Below the pieces are notes generated by a model. That model made no database searches. It had not been told where the DNA came from and saw nothing but the letters and a program-made list of their open reading frames with translations. A DNA stretch of 5,807 bases, from contig MHDQ01000202.1 of assembly GCA_001803565.1 (NCBI GenBank), forward strand, positions 1-5,807, read 5' to 3'. Made by a program: the position numbers and the translations under genes. This stretch comes from Nitrospinae bacterium RIFCSPLOWO2_12_FULL_45_22. Its GTDB lineage: Bacteria > 2-12-FULL-45-22. Numbering within the stretch: position 1 is the stretch's first letter; each line of letters begins with the position of its first letter. Of this stretch, positions 1 to 5,599 are shown in pieces.

Positions 1-222
1 CGAATAAAGACTAAAACCATTAAACAATGGGAGGTAGGCCGGGAGTTGAGGCGCAGGATAAAAAAGGTCTTTGATGCTAAAGGGATTGAGATGCCATTTC
101 CACACCGTACCATTTATTTCGGTTCTACCCCGCCTGTTTCCTTTGGGCCAGAGGCATCCTCCGAGTCTGCCGGCCAAGAGGATAAAAATCCTGAAGATGC
201 AGACACAAAGGGTGATAGCTAA
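1..222 (+). CDS. MscS-family mechanosensitive ion channel, C-terminal end (5' partial)
   Basis: Frame 1 is open from the first base to the TAA at 220-222 and encodes 73 residues, so the gene begins outside the window. The peptide opens with RIKTKTIKQWEVGRELRRRI, continues KKVFDAKGIEMPFPHRTIYFG, and ends in a polar acidic tail. The pattern of WEVGRELRRRIKK, an FDxxGIEMPFP stretch and RTIYF is the typical end of the cytoplasmic alpha/beta domain of MscS-type channels, inner-membrane proteins that open under osmotic down-shock. The membrane segments and pore helix would lie to the left. The last 25 or so residues (rich in S, E, D, P and K) are a disordered tail of the kind that varies in this family. 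The next gene is on the same strand 112 bp later; no convincing terminator is visible between them. The family call is fairly secure; the exact paralogue cannot be named. Confidence 0.85.
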   Translation, partial: RIKTKTIKQWEVGRELRRRIKKVFDAKGIEMPFPHRTIYFGSTPPVSFGPEASSESAGQEDKNPEDADTKGDS

Positions 223-277
223 AAATCGAATAAAAATAAGCTTGCCCTTCCGACGCCATAAAATGATAAAATGTAAC

Positions 278-318
278 CGGTAAAGATCACCGAAGAAAAA
301 ATTATTGTACCTTTACCG
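278..318. repeat. 8-bp inverted repeat upstream of the methyltransferase
   Basis: CGGTAAAG at 278-285 is mirrored perfectly by CTTTACCG at 311-318, with a 25-nt AT-rich spacer. The repeat ends 16 bp before the ATG at 335. It could be an operator or a leader stem-loop for the methyltransferase gene, whose translation start has no strong Shine-Dalgarno. It is not followed by a T tract, so it is not a simple terminator for the MscS gene. One 8-bp repeat in this much DNA can arise by chance. Confidence 0.3.
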
Positions 319-334
319 CGAATATAACCTAAGC

Positions 335-1399
335 ATGAAAATGGTGACCCAACCCAAAACAGATCTCTTGGCTCTCCTTGCGCAGGATTTTTCCTTTAAG
401 GGAGAAACTTCTCATCCTATGCATAATACTCACGCCTTTGCCGCTAAGTTTCCACCCCAATTGCCACGGGTGTTTATTGAGTCGTTGACTAAACCTGGAG
501 ATATTGTTCTGGATCCTATGTGCGGCTCAGGTACGACAGTCGTCGAGGCTAGTCATCTGGGTAGAATTGGGATTGGGATTGACATGGATATACTGGCTGT
601 AAAAGTATCGCAGGCAAAGACGTGTGCCCTGGGGCCTCCTTTGGTTCGGCATACCATCAATCAAGTGGTTGACCATGCGACCTTTAATTATCGCGCTCGC
701 ACTTTGGATATTAGGTCTTTTTTAAAAGAAAACTATGGACCCAAAGTGATATCTTTTTTCCAGTATTGGTTTCGAAAAGAAACAATTGAACAACTTGCCT
801 GTGTGGCAAAGGAAATTAAACGGCTTACCAATCCAGCCATCAGAAACTTCTGTGAGGTGGTATTTTCCTCTATCATTGTAACCAAAAGTGGCGGCATATC
901 GCTTGCCAGAGACCTAGCCCACTCCCGTCCCCATAAGGACGGATCAAAAAAGGTAAAAAACGCTATTGAGTCTTATGCAGAAAAGGCCGAGAAGATACTA
1001 GCCGCTATGGATAAAGCTAGAGGAGTTTCAGGCAGAGCGGTAATGCTACGTGGAGATGCAAGATCACTTCCGCTCGCAAAAAATAGTGTTGATTTGATTG
1101 TTACATCACCTCCTTATGCCAATGCCATTGACTATATGAGGGCCCATAAGTTCTCTATGTACTGGCTAGGGTTGGATTACGATTACTTGTCAAATCTGCG
1201 AAAGCGATATATTGGGGCTGAGGTGAAGCTGGATTTGCAGGAATTTCCCCATAGGCTAGCTTCAGAGGTCATAAGAAAAGTATCGGGAAAGGATATAAGA
1301 AAGGCAGGGATTCTTCTTAGATATTTTCAGGATATGGAAATGGCATCGAAGCCCGCATTAACCAGGAATATGTCATACTTTTATATAAGCCTTTTATAA
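335..1399 (+). pseudogene. SAM-dependent DNA methyltransferase, probably 3'-truncated
   Basis: From the ATG at 335 the frame encodes 354 residues; a TTG at 305 is also possible, and neither has a good ribosome binding site. Visible motifs are HAFAAKFPPQLP (about 33-44), LDPMCGSGTT (about 59-68, SAM-binding motif I) and LIVTSPPYA (about 254-262, catalytic motif IV of amino-methyltransferases). Between them is a helical region of about 190 residues. Motif I before TSPPY, together with the AKFPPQLP start, matches a group annotated as DNA modification methylases, acting on N6-adenine or N4-cytosine; the target cannot be told. In this group, a segment like LLRYFQDMEMA (ending at about residue 336, base 1342) is normally followed by further helix and a VLKPGG-type strand. 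Here the frame instead runs through an unrelated 18-residue tail to a stop. I infer loss of the C-terminal end by rearrangement. It may be inactive. No partner endonuclease is recognisable beside it. Confidence 0.7.
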
Positions 1400-1595
1400 A
1401 AACAACGCCCGGCTTCCTTTCTACTTTGTGGTAACCAACGAATATAACCCTGGCAGGCTTAACATAGCTAGACAAAACCAGTGTATCAACGGCCTTTTCC
1501 ATGTGAATAAGGATCTTCTCATAAAAGTAAACGGTGGCAATGGGAGGCTAGAAGGAGTCCAGGACCTTACCGAAGTGCTCCAGTATTTCAGGTAG
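1330..1595 (+). pseudogene. Unrecognised coding remnant in two shifted frames
   Basis: Just where the methyltransferase loses family resemblance, another frame opens (1330-1434, then a TAA). It reads GYGNGIEARINQEYVILLYK and then PFIKTTPGF. A third frame continues from 1422 with YFVVTNEYNPGRLNIARQNQ, then CINGLFHVNKDLLIKV, and stops at TAG 1593-1595. Joined near 1415-1421 by one frameshift, the two pieces would give a protein-like segment of about 85 residues with balanced composition. I do not recognise the family. The fragments lack a start and are short enough to be partly accidental, so this is a tentative call of gene debris. Confidence 0.3.
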
Positions 1596-1596
1596 A

Positions 1597-1773
1597 TTAT
1601 GTTTTGATGGAACTAGGAAGGCTTTCAAAAAGGTCTACATAAAGGAGATACGTTTTGATCCGGATATCCCGATGGGATTTTATAATCTCTCAACGAGAAC
1701 AAATCAGTGCTTGCGGCTATTGAATAATTTATCGTTGAAGTCATTCAACCCACATTCCGCTGTTTTCCCCTGA
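1597..1773 (+). pseudogene. Coding remnant with RNA polymerase alpha-CTD-like segment
   Basis: An open frame without a start codon runs from 1597 to the TGA at 1771-1773, 58 codons. It contains CFDGTRKAFKKVYIKEIRFD (from about 1600), then PDIPMGFYNLSTRTNQCLR (about 1660-1713). The spacing FDP-x-I...LSTRTxxCL resembles the start of the alpha-subunit C-terminal domain (FDPILL...L-T/S-V-R-S/T-x-N-C-L), a helix-hairpin-helix fold also found attached to other bacterial proteins. After CLR the resemblance ends, and the rest overlaps the tail of the hicB fragment on the other strand. This would be a broken piece of some protein with such a domain, not rpoA itself. The resemblance is by eye and weak. 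Confidence 0.25.
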
Positions 1774-1850
1774 CTGATACACCCTGGCAGGCTAGGACAT
1801 TCAGCAACCCAATAGCCATCCTCACCTGGATAAATTAAAACCTGTCTCAT
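1704..1850 (-). pseudogene. hicB: HicB-family antitoxin, truncated or fused after about 30 residues
   Basis: On the minus strand an ATG at 1850 sits 7 nt behind a perfect AAGGAGG (1864-1858). The 48-residue product begins MRQVLIYPGEDGYWVAECPS and continues LPGCISQGKT. This is the standard N-terminus of small HicB-like proteins: a strand, an EDGYWVAECPSLPGC turn and a SQGKT helix cap. Family members normally go on with an EEALxNIxEAI-type helix to about 70 residues. Here the sequence changes to an unrelated tail (AECGLNDFNDKLF and NSRKH) and stops. HicB proteins neutralise the HicA mRNA interferase, but no hicA-like gene is seen on either side. The start lies 28 nt from the GTTAGGC end of the attC-like element, as expected for the first gene of a cassette. 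I read it as an antitoxin gene cut by a deletion near base 1762; a functional stub is unlikely. Confidence 0.7.
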
Positions 1851-1857
1851 TGTCTTA

Positions 1858-1864
1858 CCTCCTT
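1858..1864 (-). promoter_or_regulatory. Strong Shine-Dalgarno for hicB fragment
   Basis: The plus-strand CCTCCTT reads AAGGAGG on the minus strand, 7 nt before the ATG at 1850. It is the best ribosome binding site in the window. It fixes the hicB start and shows that the 5' end of this gene is intact although its 3' end is not. Confidence 0.8.
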
Positions 1865-1876
1865 AAAGCCGCCGTT

Positions 1877-1953
1877 TCGCCTAACGTTCAAGGCTAAAAG
1901 AAGTCCCGCAATGTGGGATTTGGATGTCAATCTTTTAGCCTGTTGTTAGGCGA
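1877..1953 (-). other. attC-like integron recombination site (77 bp)
   Basis: The outer arms TCGCCTAAC (1877-1885) and GTTAGGCGA (1945-1953) are perfectly complementary, 9 bp, and contain the R boxes GCCTAAC (RYYYAAC) and GTTAGGC (GTTRRRY). The inner arms AGGCTAAAAGA (1891-1901) and TCTTTTAGCCT (1931-1941) pair over 11 bp. They are separated from the outer arms by unpaired GTTCA on one side and GTT on the other. The roughly 29-nt tip holds a small TCCC/GGGA hairpin. Two paired box sets, an unpaired central spacer, one-sided asymmetry and a variable tip are the architecture of attC (59-base element) hairpins recombined by integron integrases. The site lies 14 nt after the endonuclease stop and 26 nt before the hicB start codon, matching a cassette array read on the minus strand. 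The extra bases lie in the 1886-1890 arm; in classical sites they are in L'', which would suggest plus-strand polarity, so polarity is unresolved. Confidence 0.75.
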
Positions 1954-1967
1954 TGTGTTTTCTTGCA

Positions 1968-3089
1968 TCACTTGTCAGACTCTGCCGCCTTTCGCAAGAC
2001 AAGAAATGCTTCTTTCAGAGGTTGACTTACGGAACTGTCAGGCTCAGCCAAAACAAGACTTTGGTAAATGTCTAAGAAACTCGTGCGGTATCGGTGAAAG
2101 AAGTGAAGGAAATGTCTGACAAAGCCGATGCAGTCCAGAACAGCAATCTCGATGCCTGACTTGTTGTAGACACTCTTAGCGTACTCATTCACTTCGTACT
2201 CGATGACATCGGTTGTGATGAAGATATAGTTGTCAACTCGATACTTAAGGGTGGAAATCTTCTTAAGGGCATTCTCGATGTCAACGATTGTTACCCTTTT
2301 GTCCTTCATCTCATAGCAGGTGACTATCTGATCGTCGTTGATTAGGGTAACTTCGACATCTCCGATTGATCCGGTCTGGCTATCTGCGGCGGTGTGCGAT
2401 TGGAGTGGCAAAGCAGTCTCGCCAATGCGGTCTTTGACGGAAAGATAGGCAGCGGCAACCATTAAAACTGGAAGCCTACTTGAATTCTTGCTGCTGAGAT
2501 TTTGCTGAAGAAGAGTAACGGTTTGCTCGGAGGACAAGGGAAGCGTGTCTTCAGAGTGCTTGAGTTCTCGGAGAAGCTGCTTCATCCGAGTCTCGTTTTC
2601 GCTTTTAATGATGAGTAGGAAGCGAATGATTTCTTTAAGGGCATCGGAAGGAGCTACCTTGCCACGCTGTACGAGGTCGAGCAACTCAAGGACATTCGTA
2701 TAGACTTGCCGTGGCCTACCGACGAGAACCAAATCAGTCGTGAGCTTGCGGTCGATGTTTCTGAATGCAGGAGTGAGGAAAGCAGTTGTTGGGTTGGTGG
2801 GCAACTTGTATTTGATTACGAAAGGTTCAACGAACTGCTCATCGTAGGCACGCCCGGAGTAGGTGCCTTTGCCACCAATCTCCGTGTAGGGCTTTCTGAT
2901 GTCTACTTTGGAATCGTCGAGCTTTCCAAGAAGACAAGCCATCAGAAACCGAATTGGAGCCTTGTTTGTAAGACAACGACAAACAAATTCAATCTTAGCT
3001 CGAAGTTCAGCACCATCAATGAAGCACTTGTCTGGTTTGGGGCGGACATCTTGGTAATATTTTTCCAGTAGCGCTGCAGGATCAGTCAT
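1968..3089 (-). CDS. Type II restriction endonuclease, probably SacI-family
   Basis: The product is 373 residues from the ATG at 3089. This start overlaps the methyltransferase stop by 8 bp (ATGACTGA), which argues for translational coupling. An ATG at 3101 is possible; the open frame further upstream is only the methyltransferase read in another frame. The N-terminal half has a GRAYDEQFVEPFV stretch (about 79-91), NPTTAFLTPAFRN (about 99-111) and a conserved-looking VLELLDLVQRGK segment (about 133-144), which I associate with proteins annotated as SacI-family endonucleases. The likely nuclease core is GDVEVTL (D244/E246) followed by CYEMKDKRVT (E260, K262), a PD-(D/E)XK-type arrangement of acidic residue, strand, ExK. 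It should cleave unmethylated DNA at a short palindrome protected by the adjacent methyltransferase; the specificity cannot be read from the sequence. The frame appears intact. Its stop is 14 nt from the attC-like site. Endonuclease role is likely; the SacI assignment is from memory of the family pattern. Confidence 0.7.
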   Translation of the reverse strand: MTDPAALLEKYYQDVRPKPDKCFIDGAELRAKIEFVCRCLTNKAPIRFLMACLLGKLDDSKVDIRKPYTEIGGKGTYSGRAYDEQFVEPFVIKYKLPTNPTTAFLTPAFRNIDRKLTTDLVLVGRPRQVYTNVLELLDLVQRGKVAPSDALKEIIRFLLIIKSENETRMKQLLRELKHSEDTLPLSSEQTVTLLQQNLSSKNSSRLPVLMVAAAYLSVKDRIGETALPLQSHTAADSQTGSIGDVEVTLINDDQIVTCYEMKDKRVTIVDIENALKKISTLKYRVDNYIFITTDVIEYEVNEYAKSVYNKSGIEIAVLDCIGFVRHFLHFFHRYRTSFLDIYQSLVLAEPDSSVSQPLKEAFLVLRKAAESDK

Positions 3090-4002
3090 TGTGCGAAGCA
3101 TCCCTTTGGGAAAAGAGAGTGTAAGCTTTTTTGAAATTGTGAATATCGTAGTTAACCCAGAGAACTTCTTGACGCTTCTCTTTGGTGGAATGAATTGTTT
3201 TGAGCAAACCGAGATGTTTCTTCCATTTGGGTACAGGATACAATTCATCCATAAGGTCGCATTGGTAATTCGAGATAGCCACGAGACCTTTGACCGAGTT
3301 TAGAGCTTTAGCAAGTTCGCGATGTTCGTCGTCGGTCATTTCATAGCCATAAGACTTTGTGTCTCCTCTGGTACCGTGAACGTATGGTGGATCGCAGTAG
3401 AAAAGCGTTTCTTTGGAATCGTAAAGGCGGATTACATCAATAGCGGGACGGTTCTCTATTTGTACCCGGAGGAGTCTTTCTGCGATGAAAGTTAAGTCTT
3501 CAATTCCGCCAAGCCAGCGACTAATCACCCCGCTCATTCCATTTCTGCTCGTGTTCTTGCAGTTTGCCCATCGACCTATGGTTGCGGTCTGTGCCAAACC
3601 CGTTCTAACCTGACGAGCACGAACATAGAAACGCCTTGCCCGTTCAAAGCTTGATAGGTTGGGATCCAGTTGACAGGCTTTGGCAAATTCCTCTCGTGAA
3701 AATGGAGTCAGTCCAATGGCCTCAATTAGCTTTGCCTTTTCTTCACGTAGCACCTTGAAGAAATTGACAACCTCGCCGTCAAGATCGTTGTAGGTTTCGA
3801 CAGGGGATGAAGGACGGTTGACTAGGATAGCGGCTGAGCCCCCGAAAGGCTCACAATAATGGTAGCACTCGGGCAACAATGGAAGTAGCCAATCTAGATG
3901 CGAGAACTTTCCGCCGTACCAGCCGAAAGCGATAACCTTCCGAGAAGCCTTGAGTTGCGATATTGGTGCGGGAACTCTCCTCGCTCCTTCTCTCACTGCC
4001 AT
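3082..4002 (-). CDS. DNA adenine methyltransferase, D12 (Dam) class, of an R-M pair
   Basis: The protein has 306 residues. Motifs are GWYGGKFSHLDWLLPLLP (about 28-44, the SAM-binding start typical of the D12 class), CEPFGGSAAIL (50-60, motif I), ETYNDLDGEVVNFFKVLRE (69-87) and LFYCDPPYV (200-208, catalytic DPPY 204-207). A later VAISNY strand (241-246) and an EVLWVNY C-terminal strand (279-285) complete the fold. This is the alpha-class order (motif I, target recognition region, DPPY) of N6-adenine methyltransferases. It should add a methyl group to adenine in the recognition site and protect host DNA from the overlapping endonuclease. The ATG at 4002 is preceded by AAGGA about 8 nt upstream, supporting this start. 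About 97 bp separate the start from the GTTAGGC box at 4100-4106; a promoter is presumably there but no clear -35/-10 pair stands out. All key residues are present, so it looks functional. Confidence 0.88.
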   Translation of the reverse strand: MAVREGARRVPAPISQLKASRKVIAFGWYGGKFSHLDWLLPLLPECYHYCEPFGGSAAILVNRPSSPVETYNDLDGEVVNFFKVLREEKAKLIEAIGLTPFSREEFAKACQLDPNLSSFERARRFYVRARQVRTGLAQTATIGRWANCKNTSRNGMSGVISRWLGGIEDLTFIAERLLRVQIENRPAIDVIRLYDSKETLFYCDPPYVHGTRGDTKSYGYEMTDDEHRELAKALNSVKGLVAISNYQCDLMDELYPVPKWKKHLGLLKTIHSTKEKRQEVLWVNYDIHNFKKAYTLFSQRDASHND

Positions 4003-4099
4003 TCTGATGTCCTTATGTAATGGATAGCGGTGTTTGATAGCACTAATCTCCTAAATTAACGTGACTATTTCAAATTTGGAGAACTGCAAAGAACATATT
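4003..4099 (-). promoter_or_regulatory. Leader of the R-M operon (probable promoter region)
   Basis: This AT-rich gap lies between the recombination-site box and the methyltransferase start and must carry the R-M expression signals if the unit is self-contained. On the minus strand there is a TTGAAA (about 4073-4068) that could act as a -35 element, but no good TATAAT lies 16-18 nt on. AAGGA about 8 nt before the ATG serves as ribosome binding site. I see no palindromic C-box-like operator and no controller gene. Confidence 0.35.
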
Positions 4100-4106
4100 G
4101 CCTAAC
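4100..4106 (-). other. R'-like recombination box (GTTAGGC), attI-like or degenerate attC
   Basis: On the minus strand this reads GTTAGGC, identical to and in the same orientation as the R' box at 1885-1879. The flank also agrees: plus-strand GCCTAAC-TA-GTTCA here against GCCTAAC-GTTCA at the attC-like site, differing by a 2-nt insertion. No matching GTTRRRY partner box appears within the next 140 nt, so a complete attC hairpin is not seen. A simple site of this kind would suit an attI-type site or the right end of an inserted cassette. Together the two boxes bracket the R-M genes exactly. Confidence 0.5.
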
Positions 4107-4110
4107 TAGT

Positions 4111-4929
4111 TCACAGACGACTGTGTCGTCTTTTCTTAAAAATTGGAGGGATAGGCGACAATGTCGGATATCCCTCCTTTCTACCTCCTTCCTTCTGTAA
4201 AATCTGATCCAAGGGGTTTTTTATTCTCATCAAGTCTTTGTTGCTTACATGCGTGTAAATCTCTGTGGTTTTGGAACTTACGTGCCCTAATAATTCCTGT
4301 ATATACCGCAGGTCAATCCCATTCTCCAGTAGATGTGTAGCGAATGAACGTCTGAGACTGTGTATCGTCACTTTTTTCTTAACGCCTCCTCGATTACATG
4401 CCATTTCAAATATCCTTTGAGCAGTTCTTATTGAAATATGTCTTTCTTTACCCGGGCCGGGAAATAGCCAGAGGGCTGGTTTATACCTATCCAAATATTC
4501 CTTTAATATTTTTAATGCAGATTCTGAGAGCAGAGTATATCTATCCTTCCTGCCTTTTGCACCTCTTACATGAATCAGCATACGCTTGCTATCAATATCT
4601 TCTGGCTTCAATCTCACTACTTCGCTTACTCTAAGCCCTGCCGAATAAACAAACATTAATATCGCCTTATGTTTCACATTATCTACTAATGTTAAAATCT
4701 TTGCAACTTCTTCCTGGCTCAATACAATCGGTAATTTCTTGTCCTTTCGTGGCCTTTTCACTTCATATACGAACTTTTTTTTGAGCATCGTTCCGTAATA
4801 AAACTTCAGGGAGTTGATGGCCTGATTTAGGGTAGATGTTGCTGCTCCCTTCTCTTCAGAAAGAGTTATGGCTTTGATGTGTTGGATATAGCAAGTTCCT
4901 ATCTTTTCCGTACCCATTTGCTGGTACAC
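4111..4929 (-). CDS. XerC/XerD-like tyrosine recombinase (integrase), possibly N-terminally shortened
   Basis: A GTG at 4929 gives 272 residues. The catalytic domain is complete: SAGLRVSEV (R100), GAKGRKDR (K125), IHSLRRSFATHLL (H190, R193), ELLGHVSSK (H216) and TTEIYTHVS (Y225 nucleophile). The enzyme should cut and rejoin DNA through a phosphotyrosine link. Between the lysine and HxxR regions it is short and lacks the extra IntI-specific domain, so it is not a classical integron integrase. The core-binding part starts at about TSTLNQAINSLKFYYG (31-46); relatives usually have some 50 or more extra residues before this. Upstream the frame is closed by a TAA only 14 codons before the GTG, so the N-terminus is probably truncated or replaced. 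After NPLDQIL (about 238-244), where relatives usually end, there is an extra basic 28-residue tail encoded by hairpin-rich DNA. The stop is 4 nt from the GTTAGGC box. Base composition is more AT-rich than the flanking hydrolase gene, suggesting transfer. Confidence 0.85.
   Translation of the reverse strand: MYQQMGTEKIGTCYIQHIKAITLSEEKGAATSTLNQAINSLKFYYGTMLKKKFVYEVKRPRKDKKLPIVLSQEEVAKILTLVDNVKHKAILMFVYSAGLRVSEVVRLKPEDIDSKRMLIHVRGAKGRKDRYTLLSESALKILKEYLDRYKPALWLFPGPGKERHISIRTAQRIFEMACNRGGVKKKVTIHSLRRSFATHLLENGIDLRYIQELLGHVSSKTTEIYTHVSNKDLMRIKNPLDQILQKEGGRKEGYPTLSPIPPIFKKRRHSRL
4115..4131. repeat. Perfect 7-bp hairpin beside the GTTAGGC box
   Basis: AGACGAC (4115-4121) and GTCGTCT (4125-4131) are perfectly complementary around a 3-nt loop. 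The hairpin begins 8 nt from the GTTAGGC box and includes the last codons of the recombinase. There is no T tract next to it. It may form part of a recombination-site fold or be an arm-type binding repeat; this is inference. Confidence 0.5.
4145..4177 (-). terminator. Rho-independent-terminator-like hairpin inside the recombinase 3' end
   Basis: GGAGGGATA (4145-4153) pairs perfectly with TATCCCTCC (4169-4177). A 2x2 internal loop and an inner 4-bp stem (CGAC/GTCG, loop AAT) follow. On the minus strand the stem is followed by AATTTTTAAG. This is a plausible intrinsic terminator for the recombinase transcript, yet it lies inside the reading frame, in the extra C-terminal tail. It suggests the ancestral stop codon lay upstream of it and the tail was acquired by a later change. 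Confidence 0.5.
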
Positions 4930-4972
4930 CTTGGTGAAGCTTAGTGGCTCGTGGCTAAATAGTTAAAAGATA

Positions 4973-5599
4973 CTAAAGCTTTTTTAAGAAGCTGACTACC
5001 TCCTGGGCAAGGATGGTTTCTTTGCCCCAGAAGAAATGGTCAGTATCGGGTATGAGGCAGATGGATTTGGGCTCTTGCAAGCTTTCATAAAGAGTGGTTA
5101 TGCCTTGAGCCGGGCAGAAAGGGTCCTCTTTGCCAGCCAGAAGGAGTTTGGGTTTAGGACAGGTCTTTAGGTACGAGAAATCATAAAAGCCGATGGGTGG
5201 AGCAATGGCTACCCAGCCCTTTACCTCGGGGCTTTGAAGGGCTGCCCGTAGTCCTACTAATGCCCCAAAGGAGTAGCCAATCAGGAATAGCTTGGTGACC
5301 ATAGGCTGGAGATAGGCGATGGCCGCCAGCACATCGTCTCCTTCTTTCTCACCGCCGGCATGAACCCCCTGGCTACCTCCCACTCCCCTAAAATTGAACC
5401 GTAAGGTCATAAAATCTTTTTCAGGCAATGCCCTGGCTACTGCTACTACTACATTATTGTTCATGTCACCACCAAATTGCGGATGGGGGTGGCAGACTAT
5501 GGCTCCTCTGGCAGCCTCCTCTGAGGTACTATGGAGCATCCCTTCCAACAATAGATCACCAGCGTTAAAAACAACCCTTCTTGGTACCATTTTACTCAT
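4973..5599 (-). CDS. Alpha/beta hydrolase (COG2945-like)
   Basis: From the ATG at 5599 the product is 208 residues. Features in order are an ExxL-type strand, CHPHPQFGGDMNNNVV (about 36-51), the oxyanion-side FNFRGVGGSQG (about 68-78), the nucleophile elbow GYSFGA with Ser110, the acid loop GKEDPFCP with Asp159 and the DTDHFFWG histidine (His188). This is a complete Ser-Asp-His set in a small soluble hydrolase of the type annotated as predicted alpha/beta superfamily hydrolases, acting on an unknown ester or related bond, with no signal peptide. The start overlaps the stop of the upstream gene (ATGA), indicating coupling; a TTG at 5614 or an ATG at 5590 is possible. The gene is followed within about 45 bp by the recombinase on the same strand with no clear terminator between, so read-through into the recombinase is possible. 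Confidence 0.85.
   Translation of the reverse strand: MSKMVPRRVVFNAGDLLLEGMLHSTSEEAARGAIVCHPHPQFGGDMNNNVVVAVARALPEKDFMTLRFNFRGVGGSQGVHAGGEKEGDDVLAAIAYLQPMVTKLFLIGYSFGALVGLRAALQSPEVKGWVAIAPPIGFYDFSYLKTCPKPKLLLAGKEDPFCPAQGITTLYESLQEPKSICLIPDTDHFFWGKETILAQEVVSFLKKL

Noticed and set aside
71-283. 70-residue plus-strand open frame over the MscS end
   Set aside because: It overlaps the MscS C-terminal coding frame out of register and has a basic, proline-rich shadow-like composition.
1447-1793. 13-bp direct repeat ACCCTGGCAGGCT at 1447-1459 and 1781-1793
   Set aside because: A repeat of this length is expected by chance with a probability of roughly one in four in a window this size, and the two copies read as different residues in different frames. 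It could have served as microhomology for a deletion, but nothing else supports that.
2706-3071. 121-residue plus-strand open frame inside the endonuclease gene
   Set aside because: It is antisense to the well-supported endonuclease coding sequence, has no ribosome binding site and no recognisable motif.
3090-3248. Longer N-terminus for the endonuclease from the ATG at 3248
   Set aside because: The extra 53 residues are the methyltransferase C-terminal coding region read in another frame. They have low-complexity, non-protein-like composition, and the ATG at 3089 gives the usual short R-M gene overlap.
4398-4634. 78-residue plus-strand open frame with hydrophobic stretches inside the recombinase gene
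   Set aside because: It lies antisense to the catalytic domain of the recombinase; the apparent hydrophobicity is a by-product of the AT-rich complement.
4111-4929. Calling the recombinase a classical integron integrase (IntI)
   Set aside because: The segment between the catalytic lysine and HxxR motif is short and lacks the additional helix region that defines IntI, so only a XerC/D-like name is supported.
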